This document shows, piece after piece, positions 17,366 through 26,799 of a stretch of 56,016 nucleotides of DNA (position 1 is the first letter of the stretch; each line of letters begins with the position of its first letter). Below the pieces are notes generated by a model. It saw only the letters and a list, made by a program, of their open reading frames with translations, ran no database searches and was not told the origin of the DNA. Position numbers and translations under genes: made by a program. The DNA lies in the NCBI GenBank assembly GCA_018970175.1, contig JAGWWV010000010.1:1-56016 (forward strand), in the 5' to 3' direction. The DNA is from Acidobacteriota bacterium (lineage in GTDB: Bacteria > Actinomycetota > Acidimicrobiia > Acidimicrobiales > Ilumatobacteraceae).

Positions 17366-18454
17366 CTACTTGAGGAACGACGGAACGTCGAAATCGTCGT
17401 CACCGCTCGTGTCGAGCGGGTCCTTGCCGGCGAGAGTGTCGCGCACGACGGGGCGTGGCTGCGCGTCGGCCGAACGGAGAGCGGCACGCTTTTGCTCACC
17501 CGCTTCCCAGCGATCGAAACCGGCGGCGATGACGGTGACACGGATTTCGTCGCCAAGTTCGTCGTCGATGACGGTACCGAAGATGATGTTTGCGTCGGGG
17601 TGAGCCACACCGTGAACGACCTCGGCGGCCGCATTCATCTCGAAAAGACCCATGCTGGACGGGCCGGAGATGTTGAGGAGAATACCCCTCGCCCCGTCGA
17701 TCTGGGCTTCGAGCAACGGGCTGGTGATGGCGGCCTTGGCGGCGACCACCGCGCGGTTGTCGCCGCTGGCGTGGCCGATACCCATGAGGGCCGTGCCGGC
17801 GTTGCTGAGAATCATCTTCACGTCGGCGAAGTCGGTGTTGACGAGCCCCGGGGTCGTGATCAGGTTGGTGATACCGGAGACACCGTCGAGCAGGATGTCG
17901 TCGGCCATCTTGAACGCGTTCAACAGACTCGTCTTGTCGTTGGCGACGGTGAGCAGCCGGTCGTTCGGGATCACGATCAGCGTGTCGACTTTTTCCTTCA
18001 ACTTCTGGATGCCGTTGTCGGCCTGGGTTGCGCGACGTCGTCCCTCGAAGCTGAACGGCCGCGTGACGACACCAATGGTGAGCGCACCGAGCGAACGGGC
18101 GATCTCTGCAATGACGGGAGCGGCACCGGTGCCGGTGCCACCACCCTCGCCGGCGGTGATGAACACCATGTCGGCGCCGCTGATCATCTCTTCGATTTCG
18201 TCGCGATGTGCCTCGGCTGCCGACGCACCGACTTCGGGGTTGCTGCCCGCGCCGAGACCACGCGTGAGATCACGACCGATGTCGAGCTTCACGTCGGCAT
18301 CGGACATGAGAAGGGCCTGTGCGTCGGTGTTGACGGCAACGAACTCGACCCCTTTCAGACCGGCGTCGATCATGCGGTTGACGGCGTTGACTCCGCCGCC
18401 GCCGACACCGACGACCTTCATGACTGCGAGATAGTTCTGGGGCGCTCCGGCCAT
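17366..18454 (-). CDS. ftsZ: Cell division GTPase FtsZ
   Basis: Tubulin-like GTPase forming the Z ring at midcell; 362 residues. It has [18 protein letters not shown], the GTP signature GGGTGTG at residues 104-110, and the T7 synergy loop NTDFAD at 206-211. The C-terminal peptide [10 protein letters not shown] docks SepF and other partners. The linker between core and tail is short (roughly 40 residues). The start ATG follows GGAGG with 9 nt spacing. A 111-bp gap to ftsQ could carry a separate promoter, though I could not identify a convincing -35/-10 pair. Confidence 0.98.
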   Translation of the reverse strand: MAGAPQNYLAVMKVVGVGGGGVNAVNRMIDAGLKGVEFVAVNTDAQALLMSDADVKLDIGRDLTRGLGAGSNPEVGASAAEAHRDEIEEMISGADMVFITAGEGGGTGTGAAPVIAEIARSLGALTIGVVTRPFSFEGRRRATQADNGIQKLKEKVDTLIVIPNDRLLTVANDKTSLLNAFKMADDILLDGVSGITNLITTPGLVNTDFADVKMILSNAGTALMGIGHASGDNRAVVAAKAAITSPLLEAQIDGARGILLNISGPSSMGLFEMNAAAEVVHGVAHPDANIIFGTVIDDELGDEIRVTVIAAGFDRWEAGEQKRAALRSADAQPRPVVRDTLAGKDPLDTSGDDDFDVPSFLK

Positions 18455-18565
18455 GGGCCAAGACCTCCGGGAGATCGAATAAATGGTGGGGTTATCTTTC
18501 CACGTTGGGCCGCAAAACTGGTGAATACCGCCAACATTCGTCGATCGAGGCCGCGCAACTTCGGA

Positions 18566-19633
18566 TCAACGGCCCGCGAGAATCGGGTCGCCGCTCGACA
18601 AATCGATGCCCTTCAGGCTCTGCGGGTCGGTTCGCCGCAACACGAGTACGAGCGACACCATCTTCGAGCGCAGATCCGTCGGTCGCCCGAACGTGACGAC
18701 GGCCCCCGAGCGCAGCGTCATCACGAGATCCGTCCCGCCGACGACCCCCATGTTCAACATGAGCGGGGCCACCTCGGGGGGAAGCGAGGCGGCGACCTGG
18801 GCAGCGGCGGTGTAAACATCGTCGGCCTGACCGCCAGCGGCAAGGTCGGGACCAATCCCGGTGATCTGGGTGTAGCCCGTCGGCTGGCCGTTCAAGACCG
18901 TGATGACTCGGCCGTCGATGTCGATCACCCGGGCCTGGTTGTCCGAGCCGAGGTACCACGCGATCGGTTTGCGTTCGAAGACGTCGAAAAAGACGGTGGA
19001 GGGAAAGCGGCGCTTCACCTGGGCGTCGCGGACCCATGGATCGGTCTTCAGGAACGATTCGACCGCACCGAGGTCGACGCTGAAGATCGATTTTCCGCGC
19101 ACCATTTCGTCGGCCTGCGCGATGGTCGCCTGTGCCGTGTAACGCACGCCGTCGATGGACACGTTGCGGACACCGAAGATGGGCGACGCAAGAATCGCGA
19201 GCACAACGCCAACTGCGACCAGCGGAATACCGATCCACGCGACAACCCGCAAACGTCGACGCCCCTCCTCGCGGCGCACGGCGATGCGCCGCAGTCGGAA
19301 CCTCCGGTCGCGTTTCACGACACCGTCGCTGTCCTCGATCGGCCGCAGGACGGGACCCGTGAGTTCGGCGTCTTCGATGACGAGCGGCGGTCTGGTTGCG
19401 CGAGTGAGCTCGTCGTCGGACACCAGGTCGAAACCGTCGATCAGTACGGTCTCGGTTTCGCTTCCGGCCACCACCGCGGGCTCGGGGCGCGCAGGAACCT
19501 CGACGGAGTGCTTTTCGAACGCAGTTGTCAGTTCGTCGAGGACGTCGGCGGGAACGTCGCTGACGGCGCGAACGACCGGCACCTCACCCGTCGTTCGCGG
19601 TGTGCCATCCTCGGGGGTCTTGTCGTTGCTCAT
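18566..19633 (-). CDS. ftsQ: Cell division protein FtsQ (POTRA domain)
   Basis: A bitopic divisome scaffold linking FtsL/FtsB to later proteins; 355 residues. It has a long cytoplasmic acidic N-terminus (to about residue 115), one membrane segment VVAWIGIPLVAVGVVLAILA, then a POTRA domain (IFGVRNVSIDGVRYT, KTDPWVRDAQVKRRFPSTV) and the beta domain ending near VTFGRPTDLRSKM. The ATG at 19633 is preferred; an in-frame GTG six codons upstream (19651) sits in a near-duplicate of the start region (GTATGAGC occurs twice). It follows the Mur fusion by 63 bp. Confidence 0.92.
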   Translation of the reverse strand: MSNDKTPEDGTPRTTGEVPVVRAVSDVPADVLDELTTAFEKHSVEVPARPEPAVVAGSETETVLIDGFDLVSDDELTRATRPPLVIEDAELTGPVLRPIEDSDGVVKRDRRFRLRRIAVRREEGRRRLRVVAWIGIPLVAVGVVLAILASPIFGVRNVSIDGVRYTAQATIAQADEMVRGKSIFSVDLGAVESFLKTDPWVRDAQVKRRFPSTVFFDVFERKPIAWYLGSDNQARVIDIDGRVITVLNGQPTGYTQITGIGPDLAAGGQADDVYTAAAQVAASLPPEVAPLMLNMGVVGGTDLVMTLRSGAVVTFGRPTDLRSKMVSLVLVLRRTDPQSLKGIDLSSGDPILAGR

Positions 19634-19696
19634 ACGTGGCTCATACGTCACTGGCCGTGCTCGGCGAGGACCAGCCTTGCAGCCACGCCGCGCTTG

Positions 19697-22600
19697 TCAT
19701 CGTTTTTGCGCTTCTTCGCCCGCAGGACCCGCGAACGGCAGACCGGGAGGAAACCCGACGAGCCGTACTTCACTGCGCAGTGACAACCCCTCGGCTTCGA
19801 GAACGCGCCGATGGACCTCGAGCATGACGCGCACGACGTCGGTGCTGAGTGCACCCGGGTCGGCCTGGATGAAGTTCGCATGCTTGTCGCTGACGGCCGC
19901 ACCACCGATGCGCAGACCCCGAAGACCGAGCCTGTCGATGATCTCGCCCGCCGACCGCGCACCGTTGTCGGGGTTCACGAAGACCGACCCCGCGTTCTGC
20001 CCACCCGGTTGGTTGTCGCGCCTCCAACGCACGATGTCGGCGATCTTCTCGTCGCCGCATCCGGGCACCGCACCACGCAGGACCATCCGAACGCTCACGA
20101 CGACGTGATGGTCGTCGAGGTCGGACCCACGAAACCGCAGGCCCAGGTCCTTCACACCGAGACGCGAGGCCCGACCGGTGCGCAGGTCGACCACGTCGAC
20201 ATCGACGAGTGACGCAACCATGTCGGAGCCGTGCCCGCCGGCGTTCATCCGAACCGCGCCACCCACCGTGCCCGGCACGCCGACCGCCCATTCGAAGCCC
20301 GATACGCCGAGCGAGCTCAACTGACGCGCCGCGACGGGCAACGGCGTCGCTCCGCCAACTTCGACCACGACGTCGACATCGGGCCGAACATCCCCCACCA
20401 GGCGAACGCCGGTCGCGAAGTCGCCGAGGACGAGACACAGCCCGCCAAAGCCGACATCCGACACCAACATGTTGCTTCCACGGCCGAGAACGACGACGGG
20501 GACGGCAGAATTCCGAAGCGACGCCGCGACCGTGGCGAGTTGATCGACGTCGTGAACGGTGACCAGCGCCCGCGCCGCACCGCCGGTCTTGTACGTCGTA
20601 CGTTCACCCATCGGTGAATGTTCCGCGACGTCGACACCGGACGCGCGAAGGTCGACCACGATTCGGCGGACGTCGGCTTCGACCATCACGTCGTCGGGGA
20701 AGGTTTCGATGTCCCCGCAACCGAACGACACGCAGGCGTCGCCTTCCCGCAATTCATCGACGACGGCCGTGATCAGGTCGTTTCGCGTCGGGCACCACCG
20801 CACGTCGGTCCCCGGGTGTGCCGCAACGATGGCATCGACGACCAGACGGCCCGTCACCCCCGGTATTGGCTGCGTGCCCGATGCGTAGATGTCGGTCACG
20901 AACACCACGTCGGCGGCAACGAAGGCATCACGGTATTCATCTGACATCGCCGCCATACGGTGAAACCGATTCGGCTGGAACACCGCGACGAGTCGTCGTC
21001 CGGCGAAGGCCCCCGATCGGGTCGACCCGAGCACCGCGGCAATTTCCGTTGGAAGGTGTGCGTAGTCGTCGACCAACACCGCACCACTTCGTTCCCCACG
21101 AATCTCGAACCGGCGACCGACACCCCGAAACGACGACATCGCTGCGAGACAGTCGTCGAGCCGTGCGCCGAACCGCAGCGCGAGGACCAAGGCGGCGGTC
21201 GCGTTCAGTGCATAGTGACGCCCGTGCGCCCGCAGCGCCACCGAAACTCGCCCTTCTTCGAACATGTCCCGCGCGCGGGACGACACATCGATATCGAACG
21301 TGAGGTGCGCGACACCCTGCACCACGTTCGACACCCGAACGTCGGCCTCTTCGGCTTCGCCGTACGTCACGACGTCGCGTCCGATTGCGCGAAGTTCGTG
21401 AGCCAGCCGCGACAGCACCGCATCGTCGGCGCACAACACGAGTGGCCCCTCGACTGACCGGGCGAACCGTTCGAAACTCTCTCCGATTGCGCCAACGGAA
21501 CCGAAATGATCGAGGTGATCGACGTCGACGTTGGTGAGAATCGCGGCAGTGACGGGCAGCTTCTCGTGCGTACCGTCGCTTTCATCCGCTTCGACGACGA
21601 AGGGTCGGCCCTGCACCCATGCGCCGTTCGTGCCAAGGTCGGGGGCGTCTCCCCCGACGACGAATCCGACCTTGCCCGCACCACCCAACATGACCGCGAG
21701 AAGTGCCGACGTCGATGTCTTGCCGTGAGTCCCCGCAACCGCAAGCGTCGGACCCTGTGCACAGATGGCGGCGAGCATGTCGGCGCGTGTCAGTGCGGGA
21801 ATTCCACGTTCGCGAGCCGCCGCCATCTCGATGTTGTCGGCCGGAACCCCGGACGAAGCGCATACCGCATCGCAGCCGTCGACGAGCGATGCGCGGTGCC
21901 CGATGCTGACGTCGATTCCTTCTGCACGCAGGGCCGCCACGACGTCGCTCTCGCGCACGTCGCTGCCCGACACCACATGACCCGCCCCGTGAAGCGCGCG
22001 CGCGAGGGCGCTCATTCCGGGGCCGCCGATGCCAACCACGTGCAACCTGCGACGTGACCCGAGGTCGACCACTGCGGTCGGCTGCGTCCGGCCCGTGCCG
22101 AGAATGGCGTCGACGAGACGGGGTCCACGGTGGATGTCGCCGACCATGTGCGCTGCCGCAGCGAGCCGTTCGCGTCGGGCGGGGTCGGAGCGCAGCGCGA
22201 CGATCTCCGCGGCGAGTCGATCCGTCGAGAGTTCGCGTTCGGTCACCAAGACCGCGCCGCCGACGGACGACAGTTGTCGCGCGTTGTGTTCCTGATGATT
22301 CTCCGCCGCGCCGGCCCAGGGCACGATGACCGCCGGGATTCCCACCGTGGCGATTTCTGCAACGGTGCTCGCGCCGGCGCGAGTGACCACGATGTCACAG
22401 GCCGCATACAACGCCGTGATGTCGTGTTGATACGGCACGCGAATGTGCCGCTCGGTCGACGAGTCGGGCGTGGCGAAGCGCGGACCGGTGACGTGATACC
22501 ACCACACGTCACGAAGTGCATCGGGCGGTTCGGTCGACAGCGACTCGACGATGCCGTTCAGGACACCCGAGCCGAGTGATCCACCCATCACGCCGACCAC

Positions 22601-23179
22601 GAAGCCGTCGGCGGGCAAGCCGAGAAGCCTCCGTGCTCGCTCGCGTTCGGCACCACGGTCGAGGCCCCGCACCGCCCGACGCACGGGCGCTCCGGTGAGA
22701 ATCGCGTCGTCGAGAGGCGACGTCGGGTCGGCAACCGTGACTGTGTCGGCATGTTGGGCCTGACGGCGGGTGGCAAGGCCCGGACGCGAGTCGTACGAGA
22801 CCACGACTGTGCGGATCCCGAGAGACCGCGCGGCGTGCATCGCCGCGAGACTGCCGTAGCCCCCGACCGAAACGACGATGTCCGGCCGCAGGTCGGCAAG
22901 GAGCGCTCGGCACGTCCGCCGAGCGGCCGCAAGACGCGCGGCGCTGCCCAGGTTGCCGACGATCGCGCGTGGCCGCAACGACCGCGCGAGTCCGGTGACG
23001 GGCAGAAGCGTGTGCGGATATTCGGTATCGCCGAGAATCTGCCCGTCGACACCGCGCAAGGTACCGACGATGTGAATGTCGGACGCCGCGACTCCCCGGT
23101 CTTCGAGCATCTCGGCGATTGCGATCGCGGGCAACACGTGGCCACTGGTGCCGCCGCCCGTGATGACGACGGTCGTCAC
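19697..23179 (-). CDS. murG-murC-murB: MurG-MurC-MurB trifunctional fusion protein
   Basis: One uninterrupted frame of 1160 codons encodes three peptidoglycan enzymes in cluster order. Residues 1 to about 363 are MurG (lipid II GlcNAc transferase): GGGTSGHVLPA, GGYGSLAAM, RAGASTVAEI, ENHQEHNA. Residues about 376-835 are MurC (UDP-MurNAc:L-Ala ligase): HVVGIGGPGMSALA, P-loop GTHGKTST at 483-490, EADESDGTH, DDYAHLPTE. Residues about 845-1160 are MurB (UDP-GlcNAc-enolpyruvate reductase, FAD): GRGSNMLVSD, GVPGTVGGAVRMNAGGHG, NAGSVFVNP with the catalytic Ser, SDKHANFIQ, and a C-terminal Glu in LRSEVRLVG. The linkers are short (about 10-15 residues). GTG or ATG codons near the junctions lack Shine-Dalgarno sequences. 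Confidence 0.93.
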   Translation of the reverse strand: MTTVVITGGGTSGHVLPAIAIAEMLEDRGVAASDIHIVGTLRGVDGQILGDTEYPHTLLPVTGLARSLRPRAIVGNLGSAARLAAARRTCRALLADLRPDIVVSVGGYGSLAAMHAARSLGIRTVVVSYDSRPGLATRRQAQHADTVTVADPTSPLDDAILTGAPVRRAVRGLDRGAERERARRLLGLPADGFVVGVMGGSLGSGVLNGIVESLSTEPPDALRDVWWYHVTGPRFATPDSSTERHIRVPYQHDITALYAACDIVVTRAGASTVAEIATVGIPAVIVPWAGAAENHQEHNARQLSSVGGAVLVTERELSTDRLAAEIVALRSDPARRERLAAAAHMVGDIHRGPRLVDAILGTGRTQPTAVVDLGSRRRLHVVGIGGPGMSALARALHGAGHVVSGSDVRESDVVAALRAEGIDVSIGHRASLVDGCDAVCASSGVPADNIEMAAARERGIPALTRADMLAAICAQGPTLAVAGTHGKTSTSALLAVMLGGAGKVGFVVGGDAPDLGTNGAWVQGRPFVVEADESDGTHEKLPVTAAILTNVDVDHLDHFGSVGAIGESFERFARSVEGPLVLCADDAVLSRLAHELRAIGRDVVTYGEAEEADVRVSNVVQGVAHLTFDIDVSSRARDMFEEGRVSVALRAHGRHYALNATAALVLALRFGARLDDCLAAMSSFRGVGRRFEIRGERSGAVLVDDYAHLPTEIAAVLGSTRSGAFAGRRLVAVFQPNRFHRMAAMSDEYRDAFVAADVVFVTDIYASGTQPIPGVTGRLVVDAIVAAHPGTDVRWCPTRNDLITAVVDELREGDACVSFGCGDIETFPDDVMVEADVRRIVVDLRASGVDVAEHSPMGERTTYKTGGAARALVTVHDVDQLATVAASLRNSAVPVVVLGRGSNMLVSDVGFGGLCLVLGDFATGVRLVGDVRPDVDVVVEVGGATPLPVAARQLSSLGVSGFEWAVGVPGTVGGAVRMNAGGHGSDMVASLVDVDVVDLRTGRASRLGVKDLGLRFRGSDLDDHHVVVSVRMVLRGAVPGCGDEKIADIVRWRRDNQPGGQNAGSVFVNPDNGARSAGEIIDRLGLRGLRIGGAAVSDKHANFIQADPGALSTDVVRVMLEVHRRVLEAEGLSLRSEVRLVGFPPGLPFAGPAGEEAQKR

Positions 23180-23186
23180 GCAAACC

Positions 23187-24401
23187 TCACTTCATGTTGC
23201 GCGCAACGTTGAGCAGGAGACCCGCCGCTGACATCGACACGAGGAGTGAACTGCCGCCGTAGGAGATGAACGGAAGCGTGAGTCCGGTAACGGGCATCGT
23301 CGCAGTGACACCACCGATGTTGATGAATGCCTGCACTGCGAACCATGACGTAATTCCACCAGCAATCAGGGCCCCAAAGACGTCTCTCGCTCCGAGAGCC
23401 GCCTGAATGCCGAAAAGAACGAGCCCGAGGAACATTCCGAGCACGGCAATGACGCCGAGAAGGCCGAATTCCTCGGCGACGATGGCGAAAATGAAGTCAC
23501 TGTGTGCGAGGGGGACATAGCCCCACTTACCCGCGCCCTCACCGACGCCGACACCGGTCAATCCTCCGTTGGCGATGCTGATCATCGATTGATACACCTG
23601 GTAGCCGAGGTGGCCCTTGGTCTCGCTCAAGTTGAGGAACGACGTCCAGCGCTGGCGGCGGTAATCACTCGGCAGCACCGACAGAATGCCGAGCACGGCC
23701 ATCGCGGTTCCCGCAGAGACGAGAACCGACATCCGCATGCCCGAGATGAAGAGCACGCCGAAGATGATCGCCGCGAACACGATGGCACTCCCGAGGTCGC
23801 CCTGGAGCACGCACAGACCCGAGGCAACCATCAGAAAGAACATGACGGGCCAGAAAGTGCGCCGAAGGTCGTCGACTTCGCGGAAACGTTCGGCCAACAC
23901 CTTCGCACAGACGAGAAGCACGGCGATCTTCAGGAACTCCGACGGCTGGAAGCCGAGCACGCCGGTGCCTACCCACGCGCGCGCACCGCGCACCTCGACA
24001 CCCCAACCCGGGACGAACGGAAGGAACATCCCGAAAACGCCGACGGCGAAGATGATCGGTGCCCACTTCTTCCAGATGATGTAGGGCGTCCGATACATGA
24101 AAAACATCATGAACGCGCCGATGGTCGCCCAGAAGAGCTGCTTGTTGAACATGTAGAGCGGCGAATTGCCGCTGTGGAGCATGGTGACCGACGACGCGGA
24201 GAGAACCATGACCAAGCCGAACATCACGAGCAGGATCGTGAAAGCGAGAATGCCGTAGAAGGCCGCCGGCGGCGGACCCGACGCGAGTTTGCGGTTCGAC
24301 GCGATACCCGTGCGCTCGAGCGTCGCCCTGCGGCGCTCGGCGACGCTCATGTTTCCCTTCATGGCGGGTCCGAGATTTGCAGGTTTCATCACGGAAGTCA
24401 T
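23187..24401 (-). CDS. ftsW: SEDS-family peptidoglycan glycosyltransferase FtsW
   Basis: A septal glycan polymerase working with FtsI; 404 residues and about ten membrane helices. Signatures are FGLVMVLSASSVTML in the first helix, FQPSEFLKIAVLL, LQGDLGSAIVF, HSDFIFAIVAEEFG and TGLTLPFISYGGSSLLVSM. The N-terminal 50 residues are cytoplasmic and basic. ATG 24401 overlaps the murD stop as ATGA, which sets the start although the frame is open to 24506. It lies 7 bp before the MurG start, and MurG supplies its lipid II substrate. Confidence 0.96.
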   Translation of the reverse strand: MTSVMKPANLGPAMKGNMSVAERRRATLERTGIASNRKLASGPPPAAFYGILAFTILLVMFGLVMVLSASSVTMLHSGNSPLYMFNKQLFWATIGAFMMFFMYRTPYIIWKKWAPIIFAVGVFGMFLPFVPGWGVEVRGARAWVGTGVLGFQPSEFLKIAVLLVCAKVLAERFREVDDLRRTFWPVMFFLMVASGLCVLQGDLGSAIVFAAIIFGVLFISGMRMSVLVSAGTAMAVLGILSVLPSDYRRQRWTSFLNLSETKGHLGYQVYQSMISIANGGLTGVGVGEGAGKWGYVPLAHSDFIFAIVAEEFGLLGVIAVLGMFLGLVLFGIQAALGARDVFGALIAGGITSWFAVQAFINIGGVTATMPVTGLTLPFISYGGSSLLVSMSAAGLLLNVARNMK

Positions 24402-25753
24402 TGATCCCCTCCGGCATGGTCGGTGATGCCCAGGTGTCGGCGCACGAGCCGAGCGAAGTCGCGTCCCCGCTCTTCGTAGTTGCGGTACCAGTCGAAACTC
24501 GTGCAACCGGGCGACAGCAACACGACGTCGCCCGCCGAGGCGAATGCCGCGGCACGGGCGACTGCTTCATCCATCGACGACGCGAGCGCCGACGGGCAGC
24601 GACCACCGAAATGGCCCACGACTTCGGCTCCGCTCTCGCCGATACCGACGACGGCCTTCACGGCGGTTCCCGCGCTGGCGATACCCGAGAGGTCGAGGTC
24701 CTTGTTGCGCCCGCCGGCAATGAGCACGATCGAGGGAAACGCCCGCAGGGCAGTTGCCACGGCGTGAGGGGACGTCGCCTTGGAATCGTCGTACCACGCG
24801 ACCCCGTCGGCCTCGGCGACCAACTCGATGCGATGGTGCGACGGCCTGAACGTGGCAAGGGCCGCGGACACGCCCGCCAGCGACCCGGCCCCCGACTCGA
24901 GCACGATCGCCGCCGCAGCGAGAGAATTCGTGACGTCGTGCGGCAGCGAACGCGGCATCGCCGCGGCGGCGATGAGCTCCGAGCCACCCGCACTGAGACA
25001 GCCGTCGCGACACGTGTAGGGATCGTCGCTCCCGACGCCGAAGGTGACCGTTCGCGCACGTGTTGCACGCGCCGCCGCAACGATCGACGGGTCCGCAGAC
25101 GGTGCAACCGCAACGTCACCGGAACGCGCCGACGCCCAGATACGAGCCTTGGCCGTGCGGTACGACGGCATGTCTAGGTGCCAGTCGAGGTGATCGGGGG
25201 CGAGATTCAGCCAGGCCCCCGCCTCGACCCGGAAGTCGTGCGTGAGCGCGAGACGAAAGCTCGAGCATTCGACGACGAAGACGTCGACGTCGTCGTCGAG
25301 CGCCGCGATGAGCGGCGTCTCGGTGTTTCCCACCGCCGCGGCACGACGACCCGACTCACGGATCATCGCCGCGGCGAGGAGCGTCGTCGTCGTCTTGCCG
25401 TCGGTGCCGGTGATGCCGAGCATCGGACGCGGACCCCCGGCGCGCTGCTGTTCCCAGCGATACGCAAGTTCGATTTCGGAGAGCATCTCGCAACCTGCGT
25501 CGCTTGCAACCGCGAACACAGGATGCGACTCGGGAATGCCGGGTGCCGGCATCACGAAGTCGACGTCGCGCACGAGACCCGACAGCGTTCCGAGGTCGGG
25601 AGCGACGTGCAACTCGACACCGAGATCGACGGCAAGAGCGTCGTGTGCCGGGTTCGACTTGTCGTCGACGAGAACCGGTTCGATGCCACGCGACGCGAGT
25701 GCCCTGGCGACCGCATTTCCCGCGATTCCGAGACCGAACACGAGCGCCTTCAA
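24398..25753 (-). CDS. murD: UDP-N-acetylmuramoyl-L-alanine:D-glutamate ligase
   Basis: Adds D-Glu to UDP-MurNAc-L-Ala in the cytosol with ATP; about 451 residues. It has an N-terminal Rossmann-like domain (LVFGLGIAGNAVARAL), the ATP loop GITGTDGKTTTT, the EPDHLDWH block (here NLAPDHLDWH), GVAWYDDSKATSPHA and the C-terminal AGGRNKDLD. The start is TTG at 25753, 7 nt after AGGTGG. A second TTG at 25759 overlaps the mraY stop as TTGA but is too close to that Shine-Dalgarno sequence. The gene is coupled to ftsW through ATGA. Confidence 0.94.
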   Translation of the reverse strand: MKALVFGLGIAGNAVARALASRGIEPVLVDDKSNPAHDALAVDLGVELHVAPDLGTLSGLVRDVDFVMPAPGIPESHPVFAVASDAGCEMLSEIELAYRWEQQRAGGPRPMLGITGTDGKTTTTLLAAAMIRESGRRAAAVGNTETPLIAALDDDVDVFVVECSSFRLALTHDFRVEAGAWLNLAPDHLDWHLDMPSYRTAKARIWASARSGDVAVAPSADPSIVAAARATRARTVTFGVGSDDPYTCRDGCLSAGGSELIAAAAMPRSLPHDVTNSLAAAAIVLESGAGSLAGVSAALATFRPSHHRIELVAEADGVAWYDDSKATSPHAVATALRAFPSIVLIAGGRNKDLDLSGIASAGTAVKAVVGIGESGAEVVGHFGGRCPSALASSMDEAVARAAAFASAGDVVLLSPGCTSFDWYRNYEERGRDFARLVRRHLGITDHAGGDQ

Positions 25754-25755
25754 CG

Positions 25756-26799
25756 TCAACCCACCTGCCGGGTGAAATCGCCGATGAAGACCGCGAGCGC
25801 AGTTGCGACACAGATGCCCTGGATGATCCAGAACCTGATGATGACGCTCGTCTCGGGCCAACCAACGAGCTCGAAGTGGTGGTGGATCGGCGACATGCGC
25901 AGGAGCCGCTTCTTGCGACCCGAAGCCTTGAAGACGCCCATCTGCACCGCGACGGACCCGGCCTCGAACACATTGATGCCGCAGATCAGGACGAGGAGGA
26001 GATGGGTGTTCGTGGTGACGGCGAGAAGACCGAGGGCCGCGCCGATACCGAGCGCGCCGACGTCACCCATGAAGATCTTCGCTGGTGCCGCGTTCCACCA
26101 GAGGAATCCGCCGCACGCGCCGGCGAACGCCGCGGAGAGAACCGCGAGGTCGAGCGGGTTCACCAGCCCGTAGAGCTCGGGGTTACGGAAAGCCCAGTAC
26201 GCGATGATGGTGTAAGCGAGGAACGACAGCAGTGCCGATCCACCGGCGAGACCGTCGAGACCGTCGGTGACGTTGACCGCGTTGGTTGCGCTCCACACCA
26301 TGACGGCACCCCACACCACCCAGACGGGCCAGGGCAGCTCCCAGCCGGGGTTGTCGGCGCGCACGATCGAAAACGTCTCGCTGACGTTCGTGGCCGCAGC
26401 GAGCCACCACAAGAAGAGCACCGTGAGACCGAAGGTGACGTAACCCTTCTTCTTCCAGAAGATGCCGCGGTTGTGCGCCTTGCGCACCTTGATGAAGTCG
26501 TCGAGGAAACCCATCGCCGCCATGACGACGATGCACACCCACATGATGAGGGCCTGGTCGGAGAACGCAAGGCCCTTGCGGAAATGGGCAACGGCCCAAC
26601 CGACGAACGCGGAGGCGACGATCGCGACACCGCCCATCGTCGGCGTTCCCTGCTTGTAGATGTGGTGGGTGGGCCCGAGGTCTTCCTTGCCGAGAATCGG
26701 CTGGCCGTGCCCGATGCGGCGGAAGAACGTGATCAGGTACCGGGTGCCGAAGAGCGACACGAGCATTGCCACTGCCCCACCGATGAATACTGCGATCAA
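25756..26799 (-). CDS. mraY: Phospho-N-acetylmuramoyl-pentapeptide transferase
   Basis: Membrane enzyme making lipid I from UDP-MurNAc-pentapeptide and undecaprenyl phosphate; 347 residues and ten predicted helices. Blocks are GPTHHIYKQGTPTMGG, AMGFLDDFIKV, TNAVNVTDGLDGLAGG (Mg-binding Asp cluster) and MGDVGALGIGAALG with the following HHHFELVGW. The start is TTG at 26799, overlapping the murE stop as TTGA, with GGGAGG 7 nt upstream. Directly abutting murE is unusual because murF normally lies between. Confidence 0.96.
   Translation of the reverse strand: MIAVFIGGAVAMLVSLFGTRYLITFFRRIGHGQPILGKEDLGPTHHIYKQGTPTMGGVAIVASAFVGWAVAHFRKGLAFSDQALIMWVCIVVMAAMGFLDDFIKVRKAHNRGIFWKKKGYVTFGLTVLFLWWLAAATNVSETFSIVRADNPGWELPWPVWVVWGAVMVWSATNAVNVTDGLDGLAGGSALLSFLAYTIIAYWAFRNPELYGLVNPLDLAVLSAAFAGACGGFLWWNAAPAKIFMGDVGALGIGAALGLLAVTTNTHLLLVLICGINVFEAGSVAVQMGVFKASGRKKRLLRMSPIHHHFELVGWPETSVIIRFWIIQGICVATALAVFIGDFTRQVG

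Noticed and set aside
16634-19783. A 1049-codon open frame on the plus strand opposite yggS, ftsZ and ftsQ
   Set aside because: It mirrors codon position bias of well-identified genes on the other strand; its product has no recognisable motif and is His/Arg/Asp-rich in the way antisense frames of high-GC genes are.
22076-22100. Possible separate start for murC inside the fusion gene (in-frame GTG before VDLGSRRRLHVVG)
   Set aside because: There is no Shine-Dalgarno sequence or stop codon before it, and the frame runs straight through; kept as an alternative to test, not as a separate gene.
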